Shown here: piece by piece, positions 1-22,200 of the stretch
Numbering within the stretch: position 1 is the stretch's first letter
Layout: each line of letters begins with the position of its first letter
Assembly (NCBI RefSeq): GCF_037042905.1
Contig: NC_087257.1
Span: forward strand, 13,490,001-13,554,000
Length of the DNA: 64,000 bases
Reading direction: 5' to 3'
Source: Lytechinus pictus
Taxonomy: Eukaryota > Echinodermata > Echinoidea > Temnopleuroida > Toxopneustidae
Made by a program: the position numbers and the translations under genes
The notes under the pieces: generated by a model
Database searches by the model: none
Told to the model about the DNA's origin: nothing
What the model saw: only the letters and a program-made list of their open reading frames with translations

Positions 1-491
1 CTCCCGGTTCATCAATTTTCAACAAAATCCTCTCAGCTGTTCAATGTGATTTTACGGATATTTTCAATGCATTTACTACGTTCTAGAATCCGTCCACGTT
101 GCAATTGCGAAAACTTGCTATTGTCAGCGACGACCCTTTGATCCCCACGTATGGCTTCTAATCCCCCCGGCCCAACCCCTGTAATCAATCCCTTTTCGTC
201 TGAGTATTTATCATTTTTTGGCTGACATTACACCAAACCTGGAGGAGCTTAACCTGACATAAACTCAACCGCATTAAGGGGGGCGTTATATTGTGTGATT
301 TTGGATTGTGGCATTGGTTAATAATGCACTTCACCTTGGCGTCTAAAGCTCAGCATTCCACAAACAAGATCATACCCTGGGCGCGCAGGCAGTGGAGTAA
401 TCACACATCACGATCTGCATCTTCAACGCTGCGGAACTTGTCTTTGGCTGATGATTTATTGAAGGTGCGTGAACCACAGCAAATTTCGAAA
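1..491. other. 5' flank of the subtilase gene
   Basis: No gene is recognised here. An in-frame upstream ATG at 291 would add 67 residues, but the stretch it adds resembles no signal peptide or domain. The ATG at 492 has A at -3 and G at +4 and begins a clean hydrophobic leader. I saw no convincing TATA box. The transcription start is unknown. Confidence 0.5.
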
Positions 492-10038
<9,547 letters not shown>

Positions 10039-10057
10039 CACGTAAAGAAAAAAACCT

Positions 10058-10143
10058 TAACAGACTTGGGGACCAGAGGGCCGTTTCATAAAGCTGTTCG
10101 TAACAGACTTGGGCACCAGAGGGCCGTTTCATAAAGCTGTTCG
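10058..10143 (+). repeat. 43-bp perfectly spaced tandem duplication
   Basis: Positions 10058-10100 and 10101-10143 are consecutive 43-bp units with essentially one difference (GGGGACC versus GGGCACC). Each ends in GTTTCATAAAGCTGTTCG, the terminal motif of the adjacent foldback element. The duplication starts 20 bp after the subtilase stop codon, so it should lie in the 3' UTR. Confidence 0.8.
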
Positions 10144-10286
10144 TAAGTTAAGAGCGTCTTTAGGAACGACTGGTGAACCTTCCTTACCCGCTTAACCATC
10201 GCCAATGAATATACCATTTACCTCAAGAAAGGATCACCAGTCGTTCTTAAAGTGGCTCTTAACTTACGAACAGCTTTATGAAACAC
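10121..10286. mobile_element. Foldback MITE with GTTTCATAAAGCTGTTCG ends
   Basis: GTTTCATAAAGCTGTTCGTA at the left is mirrored by TACGAACAGCTTTATGAAAC at the right. Pairing continues through AACGACTGGTGA and TCACCAGTCGTT, giving arms of about 57 bp. In a transcript this would be a long hairpin in the subtilase 3' UTR. Confidence 0.75.
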
Positions 10287-10296
10287 CCACCAGGTT

Positions 10297-10443
10297 TCCG
10301 TTTCATAAAGACTTGTTATAATAACAAATGCACGTTTTATACAACAAGTCTACTAATAATAGTCAATCAAAGTGAATTATTTTAGGAGTTTTTAACTGTT
10401 AATGCAGATTTGTTTTTATCACAAGTTTTATGAAACAGGGCCC
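10297..10443. mobile_element. Second foldback MITE with CCGTTTCATAAA ends
   Basis: CCGTTTCATAAAGACTTGT at the left is mirrored by ACAAGTTTTATGAAACAGGG at the right, with internal ATAACAAATGCA and TGCAGATTTGTTTTTAT pairing. It directly follows the previous foldback element. A related element lies at 39660-39826. Confidence 0.65.
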
Positions 10444-10755
10444 AGGGTCGCATTGGAGTACGACGTTGGTCCTAAGCATGACCGTGTCAAGGATTTTCAT
10501 TTTCTTTAGGAGCAAGAATTACCAGCTAAATATGTTTAAGAAGAATATCAATAAATATATAATGGAAATGCGAATTGATCGACCTTATGAGAATGGTGGG
10601 GTTTATCTTAAATTTACGATTAAAAATAAAGCAATGAAAATTGTTTTTTTTTTAAAACAATTTTATAGGTCCTGCGCACTTCTCTAATGCGATTGATGCT
10701 TTTTCAAAGGTCTTGAGACCTTCCGTCTCTCCAGCAAACAGTGAATATTTTACTC

Positions 10756-10761
10756 AATAAA
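10756..10761 (+). terminator. Candidate poly(A) signal for the subtilase gene
   Basis: AATAAA lies 718 bp after the stop codon. An earlier AATAAA at 10550-10555 is equally possible. Which one is used cannot be decided from sequence. Confidence 0.35.
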
Positions 10762-12194
10762 TGAACATGTACATGAAGTGATTGTTGAATGAAAAGTGGA
10801 GAACAAAACGAATGACATTGGATGTGGGTTTTTTATTAAATCAACGTCCATTTGACATGTTTGAGCTTTGGATGTATTCGTTCTTTGTAAAGGTATTTTT
10901 TTGCTTACAGGAGAAAACGCCAAGAGGTTATAACGATAGTATAATATTCGCAGTACTTTTTACGGTAGATAGCATAATAATAATAATAATATAGGGTATT
11001 TATATTGCGCACATATCCACCTTGCATACATAAATTCAGAGATTCTTCGAAAATTTAATTTTCTTAAATCATGGAACAGTACAATTTTATGTTATTCTCT
11101 CTCTTTTTTATCTGTTTATTCTGTCATTGAATTCTTCCTCTTTCTATAATGCCGAACGCTAACGATTTTAGCCATTTATCTTTTTTTTCTTCCTCGGTGA
11201 CGTGCGATTTATATTGTATGCTTATATTTAACAAAAATCGTATTCATCGCCCATAGCTTCACTATTCCTGAAGAGAAGAGAAGTTTCAAAGTTCATCCGA
11301 TGATTGTATGAAAATAATACGAGAAAGTATTTTATGAAAGAAATGTTGGGGATGTTTTATATGAATGAGGAGCCAAATGCAGAATATAGACATGTGATTA
11401 GAGCGCGGTTTTGGGTATTATATGCATGCATGCGAGTATAAAGATATATGCTATTTTATTGGTATTGGCTATTAATATTTCATGTACTGTGGGGTAAAAA
11501 ATATTTTTGTACAAATAGAGCAGGTATTCACGTTAATCTTGTAATGTAGTTTATTGAGTTTACAATTGATGTGTGCATCGTCATTGTATTAAACAATATT
11601 CAGCTTTCTTCAATGAAAACGAATCATGCATTTGTTTAAATTTGAAATAGTCATTCGCCTTATTATTCTAGTACTTTCTCTAAATTCTGAGAGCAATTCT
11701 ATTAACAATACACATTGCTATTTCAATTTTCCACAGACATCTGGGTGAAATGTGGTACAATCATTTTCCGCTCAACATGTTACAAAACTGAATAAAGATT
11801 ATTTACGAAATAAACACTCTATGCACTACAAATAACAAACTGATAGAAGTGTTATTCGAAGGAAATAGGGCAAACCACTTTCTTCATGTTCTATGAAGCT
11901 AAGATGTATTATTGTGTCGAAAGGGGAGGACTTTCACCTTTTTGGTATTTAATCTGTATGTTTCAATAACAGTATTTTTTATAATCTCAGTGGGGGTACA
12001 GATGTGGGCGCTTGGTCCCCAAATTTCGAATGTGCAAGAATAAAAGAGAAAAGGAAAGAGAAGGGTGAAATATGGTATTATATTTTCAATATTATGTCGA
12101 AATCTTATCACAAAATCTGATTTTTGTATTTAAAAAAATCGAACATGTGGAATTAGCATTGTTTAATATTATATGGTTCAGTCAAGTTGGTCCT
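10762..12194. other. AT-rich intergenic stretch, nothing recognised
   Basis: No conserved domain, plausible splice-linked exon or clear transposon ends were seen. The short open frames have AT-rich composition without recognisable protein features. Confidence 0.5.
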
Positions 12195-12457
12195 TAATGT
12201 CATATCTGTAAAAAATGAAATATTGTATAATTCAAACAATACAAAAGAAATAGTGAGTGAGGGACATCATCGGCTGTCTCATTTGCATGTCACTGAGTTG
12301 TGCATATTACTGTTTCGTGAAAAATAAGCGAAACTTTAAAATGTCATAACTTTCCTATTTTACATCTGATTTTGATGACATTTTCAGCATTATGCTAGTA
12401 TGATTTTTCTCTATTTATTCAAATCAACATTTTTGCTGGGATGGACTTGACCTTTAA
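12195..12457. mobile_element. Right half of a TTAA foldback MITE
   Basis: Matches the right half of the 3216-3826 element (ATAGTGAGTGAG, AAATAAGCGAAACTTTAAA, ATTTTGATGACATTTTCAGC) and ends at TTAA 12454-12457. The left half is missing. Confidence 0.7.
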
Positions 12458-12664
12458 GTAGTGATAGCTACCAGAATCTGAACTTTTTTGCCCGCGCTTC
12501 TGTTTGTAATTTAAGTCCCATAATCAGATGATGTTTTCTGTCGCAGGAATGTAATTACTTAATACTCAAGTTATTGTAATTTAAGACACTTATGACAATT
12601 CAAAGGATTGGGGCAATAAGCCGGCCGGCCCACCCCTTAAACCATATGCCAGGCGGCGCCTTTT

Positions 12665-13219
12665 TTAAAGGGCAATCCAGTTCTGGTCATAAATGTTGTT
12701 GTTGGAAAGGACAAAAATAAATAAACAGAATGGTGAAAGTTTGAAAGAAATCGGACAAGCAGTAAGACAGTTATGACTGTTTTAAAACTGAGATCCCTAA
12801 GACTATGCAGATTATTCAAATTGGCAAGTGGGTAAGTCAATTATGACAAGGGACGAGGACTACTTTCCCCATAGGCCATGTACTCAATTATCAGTGATTT
12901 GTAGTTTGCTCCTACGTACCCATTCCCCTTGGGCAGTAATCTAAATATAACCCAGGTAGTATATTGTTTTATGTCCTCATTAAAGAAAAATAATTTGAAG
13001 TAAATCTTTTTGAAAAGATGACATTTTAGACATTTTTATGTATTGGAGTGCATGGAAGAATAGTCCTTGCCTTACATCACTATGACATCATAAATTATAT
13101 GCGGTCAATTGTTTATTGTTTGTCCGGTATTGTTTAAACTTTCACCTATCAACTTGTCTGATTCTAATATTTTTTTTTCTCTAAAAACACATTTTTGTTT
13201 GGGTTGGATTCCCCTTTAA
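12665..13219. mobile_element. TTAA-flanked MITE (AAAGGGGAATCCAG family)
   Basis: TTAA lies at 12665-12668 and 13216-13219. The ends AAAGGGCAATCCAG and TTGGATTCCCCTTT are inverted. A closely similar copy with the same internal order (GAATGGTGAAAGTTTGAAA, CATAGGCCATGTACT, AGGTAGTATATTG) lies at 17582-18182. Confidence 0.75.
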
Positions 13220-13267
13220 TGATTGCCAAGCGAGCCCAAAGTCATTGGGAATGACGGTATAATAGGG

Positions 13268-13666
13268 TTTATAGAATACCGATTGAAGTAAGACGTCATC
13301 AATTTTCACTTTTTGCATATGAGCATTTTTGACACCATAATCTGGTAGAGCATGATGAAAAACCGCCACAACCCAAATTTGGTGGGAATCGGTCCATTGG
13401 GCCCCAAGATATGACATCAGGAATACACAATTAGTCCCATGTATTGGCCTGGTTCCTAACATTTATAACCAGGCCAATAATACACTGAGTTCAATGGGGT
13501 TAGTTATGTATTAATGAGGTCATATCTAAGGCACCCTTGGACCGATTCCCACCAAATTTTGGTAGTGGGGGGTTTTCATCATGCTCTACCGAAATATGGT
13601 ATAAAAAACTCTGAAATGCTTTTAAAAAAAAGTTTTTGTGACGTCATCACTTCGGTACTCTATTTG
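13268..13666. mobile_element. Foldback element with TAGAGTACCGAAG-type ends
   Basis: The left end ATAGAATACCGATTGAAGTA, followed by GACGTCATC, mirrors the right-end GACGTCATCACTTCGGTACTC. Internal CCACCAAATTTTGGT and ACCAGGCCAATA segments also pair. Related ends occur at 29036-29295. Confidence 0.55.
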
Positions 13667-13855
13667 GATGCCATGATATATTTCTTATACCTATGCGGGA
13701 GGGGTCACGTGACGACCATCTCCCATAGGCTGCAGTACCAAAGTCAAGGGGAAATACCCCGCCCCCTTCGCGGGATCGCCGCCTTAAAAGTTGATAACAT
13801 TTGCCCTAGCAAAACGCAATTAAATGTTTCCTGATGTATTTTGCTTCGTCAAATG

Positions 13856-14602
13856 AAGAGCTCACTTGCAAAAGGGTTTAGGTTCATTTTTCATCAAATT
13901 TGATTTTTATGTCTTAATGTATAGATTTCTAGTAGCTCTATAAGATGATACCAAAGAAAAGTTGAAATTCCTATTAAAAAGTGAACTAAAATGGCAAAGA
14001 AAAATCACTTTTTTTCAAAAGAGATTAGATTCATTTCAGTTTACTTGCAAAAGAGATTAGGTCCACAATGATAATTTTTTTAAATATATAGAAAAAATTT
14101 GAAGACAAGAATATTGCAATATGGGAGAATTAAAAAAATGATTTTCTTGGAGTGGACCTAACCCCTTTTGCAACTAAACTCTTCTGAAGAACTCATTTGT
14201 CAAAAGGGGTTAGGTCCATTTTTCATAATTTTTTTGTTTTCTGTCTCTAAACCTCTAAATTTTTTGTCACTCTGATGATACCAGAGACAATTTGAAATTC
14301 AAATGAAAACGTGAATGAAAGTGGCAAAGAAAAATCACTTTTTTAATCAAAAGAGATTAGATTCATTTCAGTTTACTTGCAAAAGGGATTAGGTCCACAA
14401 TGATAATTTTTTTAAAATATATAGAACAAAATTGAAGACAGGTAGATTTCTTTTATACCCAATTTTATGTTCACATGATAGGGTAGTACATCATGACAAT
14501 TTAGTTTCTCATAAGAATATTGCAATAAGTGAGAATAAAAAAACATGGTTTTTCTCGGAATGGTCCAAAGTGCACCTAACCCCTTTTGCAACTAAACTCT
14601 TC
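13856..14602. mobile_element. Two tandem copies of a GCAAAAGGGGTTAGG element
   Basis: Copies at about 13856-14183 and 14185-14602 each start AGAGCTCACTTGCAAAAGG or AGAACTCATTTGTCAAAAGG and end CCTTTTGCAACTAAACTCTT. The motif AAAAGGGGTTAGGTCCA also recurs internally. A single copy inserted in the palindrome's right arm (48864-49275) shows this is a mobile unit with a 5-bp target duplication. Confidence 0.7.
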
Positions 14603-14667
14603 AAATACTGGTCATGACAAAATGTGATTTGTGTCCACGATGACGTATTTATGATGCTTCTAATCCG

Positions 14668-15532
14668 CAGAGGCGTCGATCCTGGGGGGGGGGCAGTGGG
14701 GCGATCGCCCCACCAATGAAAATATTGGAGGGCAAACATATCGTTTAGCCCCCCCCCCCCAATAATTCCGGATGTGAACAAATAAAATTAGATTGTAATG
14801 TTACACAGAAATCGGCAAGCAAGATTGAGATACACAACTCGTTCTTTATTTAAAATCGTGCTCAAAATGTCAATTTTTCAAAGTGGAATATAAAAAATTT
14901 CACTTCGCGCTCGCATAATTTCTTTAGCAAAAATAACATACTTTTATGATTAAATAGGTGAATAGAATGTCCCGTTTTCAGGTCTAAACCTCAAAAGAAC
15001 TCCCGCTTAGATTTGCGATAATCTTTTGTTGGATATATATCTTGTTCTTTATTAAATACTCCATTAAACTGTCATTTTTTTCAGATCGAAATTTCAAAAT
15101 GTTCAGCTCGCGCGCTTCGCGCTCTAATCTATTTTTCTTTAGATACCCATCTTAATCATTGTTACCAAAAATGCTTAGAATATAATGAATTTTCAGCTCG
15201 CTCTCGGCACTCGCATTATCTGTGTTGAGATATGTATCCTCATGAGTTACTACAAACAGTCCTAAATTGGTACCTTTTTCCTGTTTTCAGGTCAGTATAC
15301 AAAAAAATTGCAGCTCGCTCTTCGCGCTCGCATTATAATTTGTTGGTGAGATATGTGTCTATTTCTCATGATTCATATATATACACACGTACACACACCC
15401 TCATAAGGATGTGTGTGTATGTGTGAGGGTTCGTTATGGTGTGTGTGGGTGAGTTGTGTGATCGAGCGCCTTTGAAACGTTGATTCATGATTTTGCCCCC
15501 CCCCCCAATCTGAAAAATGGATCGACGCCCCT
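14668..15532. mobile_element. Non-autonomous hAT-like element with 8-bp target duplication
   Basis: The ends are CAGAGGCGTCGATCC and GGATCGACGCCCCTG. Flanking direct repeats CTAATCCG lie at 14660-14667 and 15533-15540, an 8-bp duplication as expected for hAT. G/C homopolymers adjoin the ends. The interior holds several CGCTCTTCGCGCTCGCATT motifs about 100-200 bp apart. No transposase is encoded. Confidence 0.8.
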
Positions 15533-15540
15533 GCTAATCC

Positions 15541-16212
15541 GTAAATAATAAACCACCATAACCACTGCATGACAAATTATGATTGAGATATCCTTGTATT
15601 TTTATCACAAGAAAAATAGGTGGATATTTACCCATTTCCACTCACAATAATTGAACCATAATTAATTTATCAATCCCTCCTATCTTTTTTTTTTATTTAT
15701 GATGTGTACAAATGTCATTTGCTAATCAGGATCAAATTATCTTCACCGACGTTTTGAACTCCCATGATGGTTCTGTTTTCACTGACGCGTTTCAAAGCCA
15801 GGAACCTACGGAGACCGGGATGTCACTCTCAATTGCTTTGATATCCGGTGTTAGCTCTTCCTGCCATCACAGAGTATGGGCATCGTTGTTTTGTGTTGAG
15901 ACATGTTTTCTCCGGACGAGCAGCAACCCAGCTCACGTCACCGGGCATTGTACCATTCGAGATAATGGGGCCAAGTATATATTTTTGATGGCTAGCTATC
16001 TGTCCTTCGAAACTAGGTTTTAATTGGAAAGTGATTCAGTGATGATTGTTGGCTATTGTACTGGTTCTTACTCCTGACCATGTTCGCTGCGAGTATAATC
16101 TTTTGACATATTGCTTGAATATCATAACTCATAAGTCGGACTTGTCTCTGAGGCTCGTTCGGTGATCTTTAACCTGGATAGTTTCAGAGATAGGTCCTAG
16201 ATCTCCTAATCA
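15541..16212. other. 5' flank of the FReD gene
   Basis: A TATATATT at about 15976 would be compatible with a 5' leader near 200 bp, but this is only a sequence resemblance. A 103-codon open frame at 15712-16023 has no recognised domain and is not called as a gene. Confidence 0.3.
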
Positions 16213-19200
16213 ATGACAGCAAACATGGGCATGGGGCTTGTAGCCCAGATTGTTCTTCTATGTGCAGTTACTTGCAGTGCGCAGAACAACGAGACGACGG
16301 TCGAAGACTCTGAGAATCATATCAATAGAGTATCAGTTGACAATCAATATCAAGATCTTATCAATGTCACCACGAACGAAGAAAACATCCAAGAGTCGGT
16401 TGATAGCAATAGTCAGGAAAGGTTCGTCTGTAGGCCACATATCACAATTCAGGCGCCACCTCTGCCGGTGCCGATTTCAACAGAAAGCACTTGCGACTGT
16501 AACTGCAGCAGCAGCAGAAGGAACTCTGGTGATGTGAACACAGAGGAGAAGCAGACGGAAAGTCTGGTCCGACAGCTCCGGGAATTGGTACAGGAGTGTA
16601 GGGCTGGAGGGGATGGAGCAAGAGGAGTCGGTAGAGGGGACGGTGGCTGGACCCGTGGGTCGCAGGATGGTACCAGGATACTAGCCGAAGCTTTAGTGGA
16701 CCTTGCTACTGTCCTCAAGCACTTCCAGACACCAGGAGTTCCTGTTCCAGGTAGTTACTTAATAAACGCAAGTACCTTACTCCAACATTTTTAGTATGCA
16801 AGTCATGTTACAGTGCTAAATCCATATCTGTTACGCATTCATATGGCTTGATTAAATATGAATCAAATTTTTTCTTATTACCAAACATTTCATGAAATCT
16901 TATTGATTTCTTTTGTTAAAAAAACCCCGAAAGATCATTCTTCTTATGCACATGAATTATATAAAGGATTTGTCAATTTTGCTTTTAACACGGTTAATCA
17001 GAAAATTCTATTGCAGTTTTCTAGAAAATAAACAAAAACTGAATTATTTGAATTCATTATGTTTAAAAAGATATGAAATATTTTGATCGTTGTGACTGAA
17101 TTCATGAATGTTGATGACTAGAATTGTGAATATATAGTGATTTTATCATAATCCACAGAGACCTATCTTACGTGATTTTTTTTTTCGACCACATTCAAAA
17201 AATATTTTCATGTTTGAAATGTTTGGAATGTTTTAAAATCCATATGTTATCTAACTTGATTGTTCTTTTATTCATTCCTGTGCAGTTTTATGAAAGGGAG
17301 ACCCGTATTCACACATTTGGTAGGGGTGTGAACAGATAAATTACAAGAAAGATCGAATACAATATTATAATTTAGAAATGAAATTATATGGATAAGGAAA
17401 ATGTGTATAAAACAGATAGGCCTATATAGCCCTCAGGGACTTTATATTGAGCCTTCTGTCACAATGAAGAGGAGAGTACAAACCATTGTTTTACCCATGT
17501 GTTTTTTTTTCATACATATGCAACAGTATATAGGCCAACGTCTATTGATAAAAAAACCAGTATTCAACAACATTTCATCAGTTAAAGGGGAATCCAGCCT
17601 TGGCCATAAAATGTTGTGTTGGGAAGGAGAAAATAAATTAAACAGAATGGTGAAAGTTTGAAACAAATCGAACAAGCAATAAGAAAGTTATAGCTGCTTT
17701 AAAATTGAGATCACTAATACTATGTAGATTTCAAATTGGCAACTGCGTAAGTAAATTATGACAAGGGGCAAGGACAACTTTCCCATAGGCCATGTACTTT
17801 ATTATCAGGGATTTGTGGTTTTCTCCTAAGTACCCATTCCCCTGGGGCAGTAATCTAAATATAACCCAGGTAGTATATTGTTTTATGTCCTCATGAAAGA
17901 AAAATATAATTAAAAAAAAACTTTGGGGAAAAATGACATTTTAGCCATAATATGTATTGGAGTACATGGAAGAGTAGTCCTTGCCTTACATCACTATGAC
18001 ATCCCATATGCGGCCAATTTGAAGTCTCCATGGGTATAGTGATTACCAATATTTACAACTTTTAAAAATTCATAACTTTCTTGTTGTTTGTCCAATATTG
18101 TTCAAACTTTCACCTATCAACTTGTCTGATTTTTCTTTTCCTTATAAAATTAAGTTTTTACTTGGGTTGGATTCCCCTTTAATACATGCTTCTCCTTATC
18201 AATATCATCGTCAACATCATTATGTAATACCATCATCATCCTCACACATATTATCACCATAATAATAATAATCATCATCACCATCATTATCGTCATCATC
18301 ATCATCATTTCCATCACCAAGATGATTGTGATTACCATTGTAATCATCGTCATTTCCACCATCATCATCGTCGTGATCATCATTATCATATATTCGTCAT
18401 CATCTGATCATCATCATCGTCGTATTGCCTTTCTGAACCAAGCTTCAAAAGAACTCTCATGTCAAGATCATGTCCTGTGCAACAACCTAATTTTATTTCA
18501 GATTGATTCGGACCTGCATAGCATGCATTCTCTTCAGTTTTGGCGATCCCGATTTTATGTATTATGAAACAAACTCCAAACTTTTAACCCCAGATAGTCG
18601 TGAAAATGATGGTGTTTATTTTGACTCTCATTTCCCCTTTGGAGAGGAAGTTATTACGCTGGTGGTATAGATTGATGGTTCAAATACCTTCCGTTGTACT
18701 ATATTAGCAATCCAACGAAGACCCGAACTAAATGGTAGAGATTGCATTGAGTCCTCCATGGCAGGTTAAGAAGAATTGATGATTTACACATGAATTAAAG
18801 ACCATTTGCTGTCAGTTATGTACAAGTCATTTTCCCCTGATATATTGGTTGATTGGTTGCCTATGCGCCCACCCCCCCCCCCCAAAAAAAAAAAAAAAAA
18901 AAAAAAACAGAGAAAGCAGAGCAGTTGAGAAATTGATTTACGGTTTTTGAATAGCATCTGTCACTTTGCATTTTCATATCAGAATTACAAAATCAGACAA
19001 ACCGGTTTTGATACTTGTGTTTTCTGAGTACACCTCCTGTATCACCGGTGGTTGACCTTTGAATAATACAATTCACAGTAATTCACAACAATACAGTTCA
19101 CACTGAGATGCAAATCAGATCATGTCATTCCAACCAAGCAAAATTTTGATGTTTTATTTTAATACCATGAATTCCGTAACAATCACAAATCGAAAGTGGT

Positions 19201-22200
19201 TTTGGGATAAGACATTTCTCATCATATAAGCTCCGAATGATAACAGATGCGGATTAAGTGCAGGGCCCTGGGAACGATTTTTTTTTGTGGGGGGTGCTGA
19301 TGTAAATTTGAAAGGCAAAAAAAAACGCGCCCCCCCCCCCGCAAAAAAAAGGGGGGGTTCACTACAAAATGAAGGGTCATGTTTGTTCCATTTTTACATG
19401 GACTTAAAGAATACCTGGGGGTGTTTCCTGTGGAGAATAATACTCGCAGCACCCCCAAGGAAATTTTGGGGGATGCTTAAGCACCCCCGCTTCCCAGGGC
19501 CGTCATCTTGCCCAGAAATTACTTAATATTTTCAACAAACACTGCAAAAATACCGATGTTCATTTAACACCAGTCCGGTTTCTATATAGGAAAACACCAG
19601 AGAGGTGTTCAAACAGCACCAATTCGGCTTTAGGCTAACACCAGATAGGCATTTAAACAACACTTATCAGTGTTAAACCAATATCGGTTTGATTCTTAAC
19701 TGGTGTTTTCAACACTTCCCTGATCGTGTTTTCCGATACCGGGCTGGTGTGAAATCAACACTGGTGTTTTTTCAGTGCACTAAATACAAGCAATGATAAT
19801 ATAGAAGAAAAGAAGGTATCACTACAGAGCAAGAACTGTACTACTGGTTGGTGTTCACAGAGGACCACACCGACCACTCCAGTGTCAAACTATAGTGTTA
19901 GCACAACAACATTGAATGTTAGAAACAGCACATTTGGTTGGTACTTTAACACTGTTAGGTGTTATATTAAGACTCTGGGATGTCAGATTAACACCTATGG
20001 GCGTGGACCTCTAAGTGTAATAGTGTAATCTGCAGACACAGACCCTGAAACTTTAATCAATGATTGGGTCTCCACGCAAAGACTAGCACAATTCAAAACA
20101 TGTGTTTCAATTCGTGATCAAGAGGACCTTCAATCCACAATTTAAGGCATCATAGACTGCACATTCAGACCTTTTACCTGAGTGAATGGTTTCCACAGCA
20201 GATTATAAATGCTGTCATTTTCAGTTCTCACAGTGCACAGCACTGATAAAGAAAATAACCATCAATAAAAAGAAGACGAAAAATAGCAAGGAAATAGTAA
20301 ATGCTCTTGTATTCTGGTAAGATAATAAAATAAGACGGGGAATTATAGATACACTTTTCACCAATGAACCCGAAGAAATAAGTTAAGCCATGATGGCAAT
20401 TATGAAGATTTACAATATTATTGTTTCGGGTTAAAACCAGAATCCCCCCCCCCCTCCCATTCCCATACCTTCCGAGCTATTTTGGTTTCCTATTTTTTTA
20501 CAGGTTACTCTAATGATTCTATAACTGGTAGGGTTATTCAAAGCGTCTATAGTGCTATTAGTAACAATATTTCAGAAGGTCAGAATAATCAGAAACTTCG
20601 ATTGTCGTGTCATCAGGAATAATATGCCACTGATCTAGAAAAATAGTTAAACCGGAAATAATATCGGACATCCGTTGTCGGGTCAGATGTCATTCTTGTT
20701 TTTTGTACGGTTGTTTTTTGGATCTCCCAAAATAATGGTCTGCTTTCATAGGAGTTCAAATCAATGCCAAGGTACAACGATAGGTGTTATTGGGTTCTGA
20801 AATATCTTGACTGAATTTGAGGAAACTTTTATTTTTAGTGATATTTTAAAGTGGAACCACACACTAAAACCCAATATAAATATATTTCATTGAAAGGTTG
20901 TACGTTCAGAGTAGTATATCGGATATAACTGGATTTTCTACTCTATTAAGTAGGTACTCAGCAAAAACTGTGTTGTCAACCGGTGTACATTGAGGACCAC
21001 ACCAGTTATTTTACACCGGTGTTAAATTTACCTATATGTGTTATTACAACACCTTTGGTTGTTACATTTACACCCTTTGGTGTTATTTTCAATCTACAGT
21101 GCGTATAAAAAAAAAGTTTACACTTAGAAAAAATCCTGTAAAATTATACATTTGTAATATCCTGAAGATTTTTCCACATTTTAACATTGGTACAGATCCA
21201 TTTAAGCAAATGACGATATAACTGTCGAAAAATATTTCCGCTTGAGTGAGCACCACTTACTTTTGAAAGGTTAGTGAAAATTGATTTGCGCAGAACTTTA
21301 AAATAGTTATGCAAATAAAAATAGACCTTAACCATGAAGAACACGTGAAATTAAGCCAGTAAATTTGATTTGAAGATATCTTTTACCTTTTTAAACTTGT
21401 TTCCTTGCCCAAAACACTTCGAATAGTGCATTGCGCCCCACCACACTCCCCCAAACACCAAGGCCATCGCGACGATATTTGCTTTACATGGAGCTGTGAT
21501 TTGCATGAAATGGCTTTATAGGCTTGATATTTATTTTGTTAATCATTGTCAAGCTTGGGAAAAGTGCGGCGAAACAAGTATTAAACTGTTAAATGAAAAA
21601 TGAAATGTCAACCCACTTTGAATGATAAAAATTTAGTGAAAAAATGCTAGAGATGTCTGATATAAACTTTTGTTCAGATTTAGTTATGTCTTCAGATCCA
21701 GCTGGCACAAAAAGGGTAAAGGTTGTGCTTACTAAGTGTTGAAATTTCAATTTGGGTGGCAGAATTGTTACAAAATGCTCTAATGTATCCGTTTTATTTC
21801 AATTGACTAAAAGTGTAAGGGAAATGTTTGAGAAATGTTACGCAGGGTAAGTTTGATTTCGACCTTTCCCCTTGACACAACGTGAAAACGATAATTTCTG
21901 CGCAAACAGATTTCTGCGACCTTTACAAAAATGGACAGTGCTCACTCAAGTGTAACATTTTGTCATAACCTTTAGTTTCATGGGATAGATGAGACCCAAA
22001 CCCAAGAATATATGTGAAAAAACTACCCACATGTTTTATACTTTTTAATTCCCAGGGCTTTTTCAAAGTGTAAACTTTTTTTTGATACGCACCGTATAGG
22101 GTGCCCGATAGGGTAATTTTAACACCTCATGGTGTGGTCCTCTATTAACACCAACTGGTGTCAGTTTTAACACCACAGTTTTTACAGTGTACCGACATTT

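Noticed and set aside
291-491. Upstream in-frame extension of the subtilase from ATG 291
   Set aside because: The added residues have no signal-peptide or domain character, and ATG 492 starts a clean leader in better context.
15712-16023. Separate gene upstream of the FReD gene
   Set aside because: A 103-codon frame with no signal, domain or splice support.
21144-21344. 66-codon frame similar to one at 57145-57327 (possible transposase fragment)
   Set aside because: The similarity is explained by two copies of the same non-autonomous element; no catalytic motif is visible.
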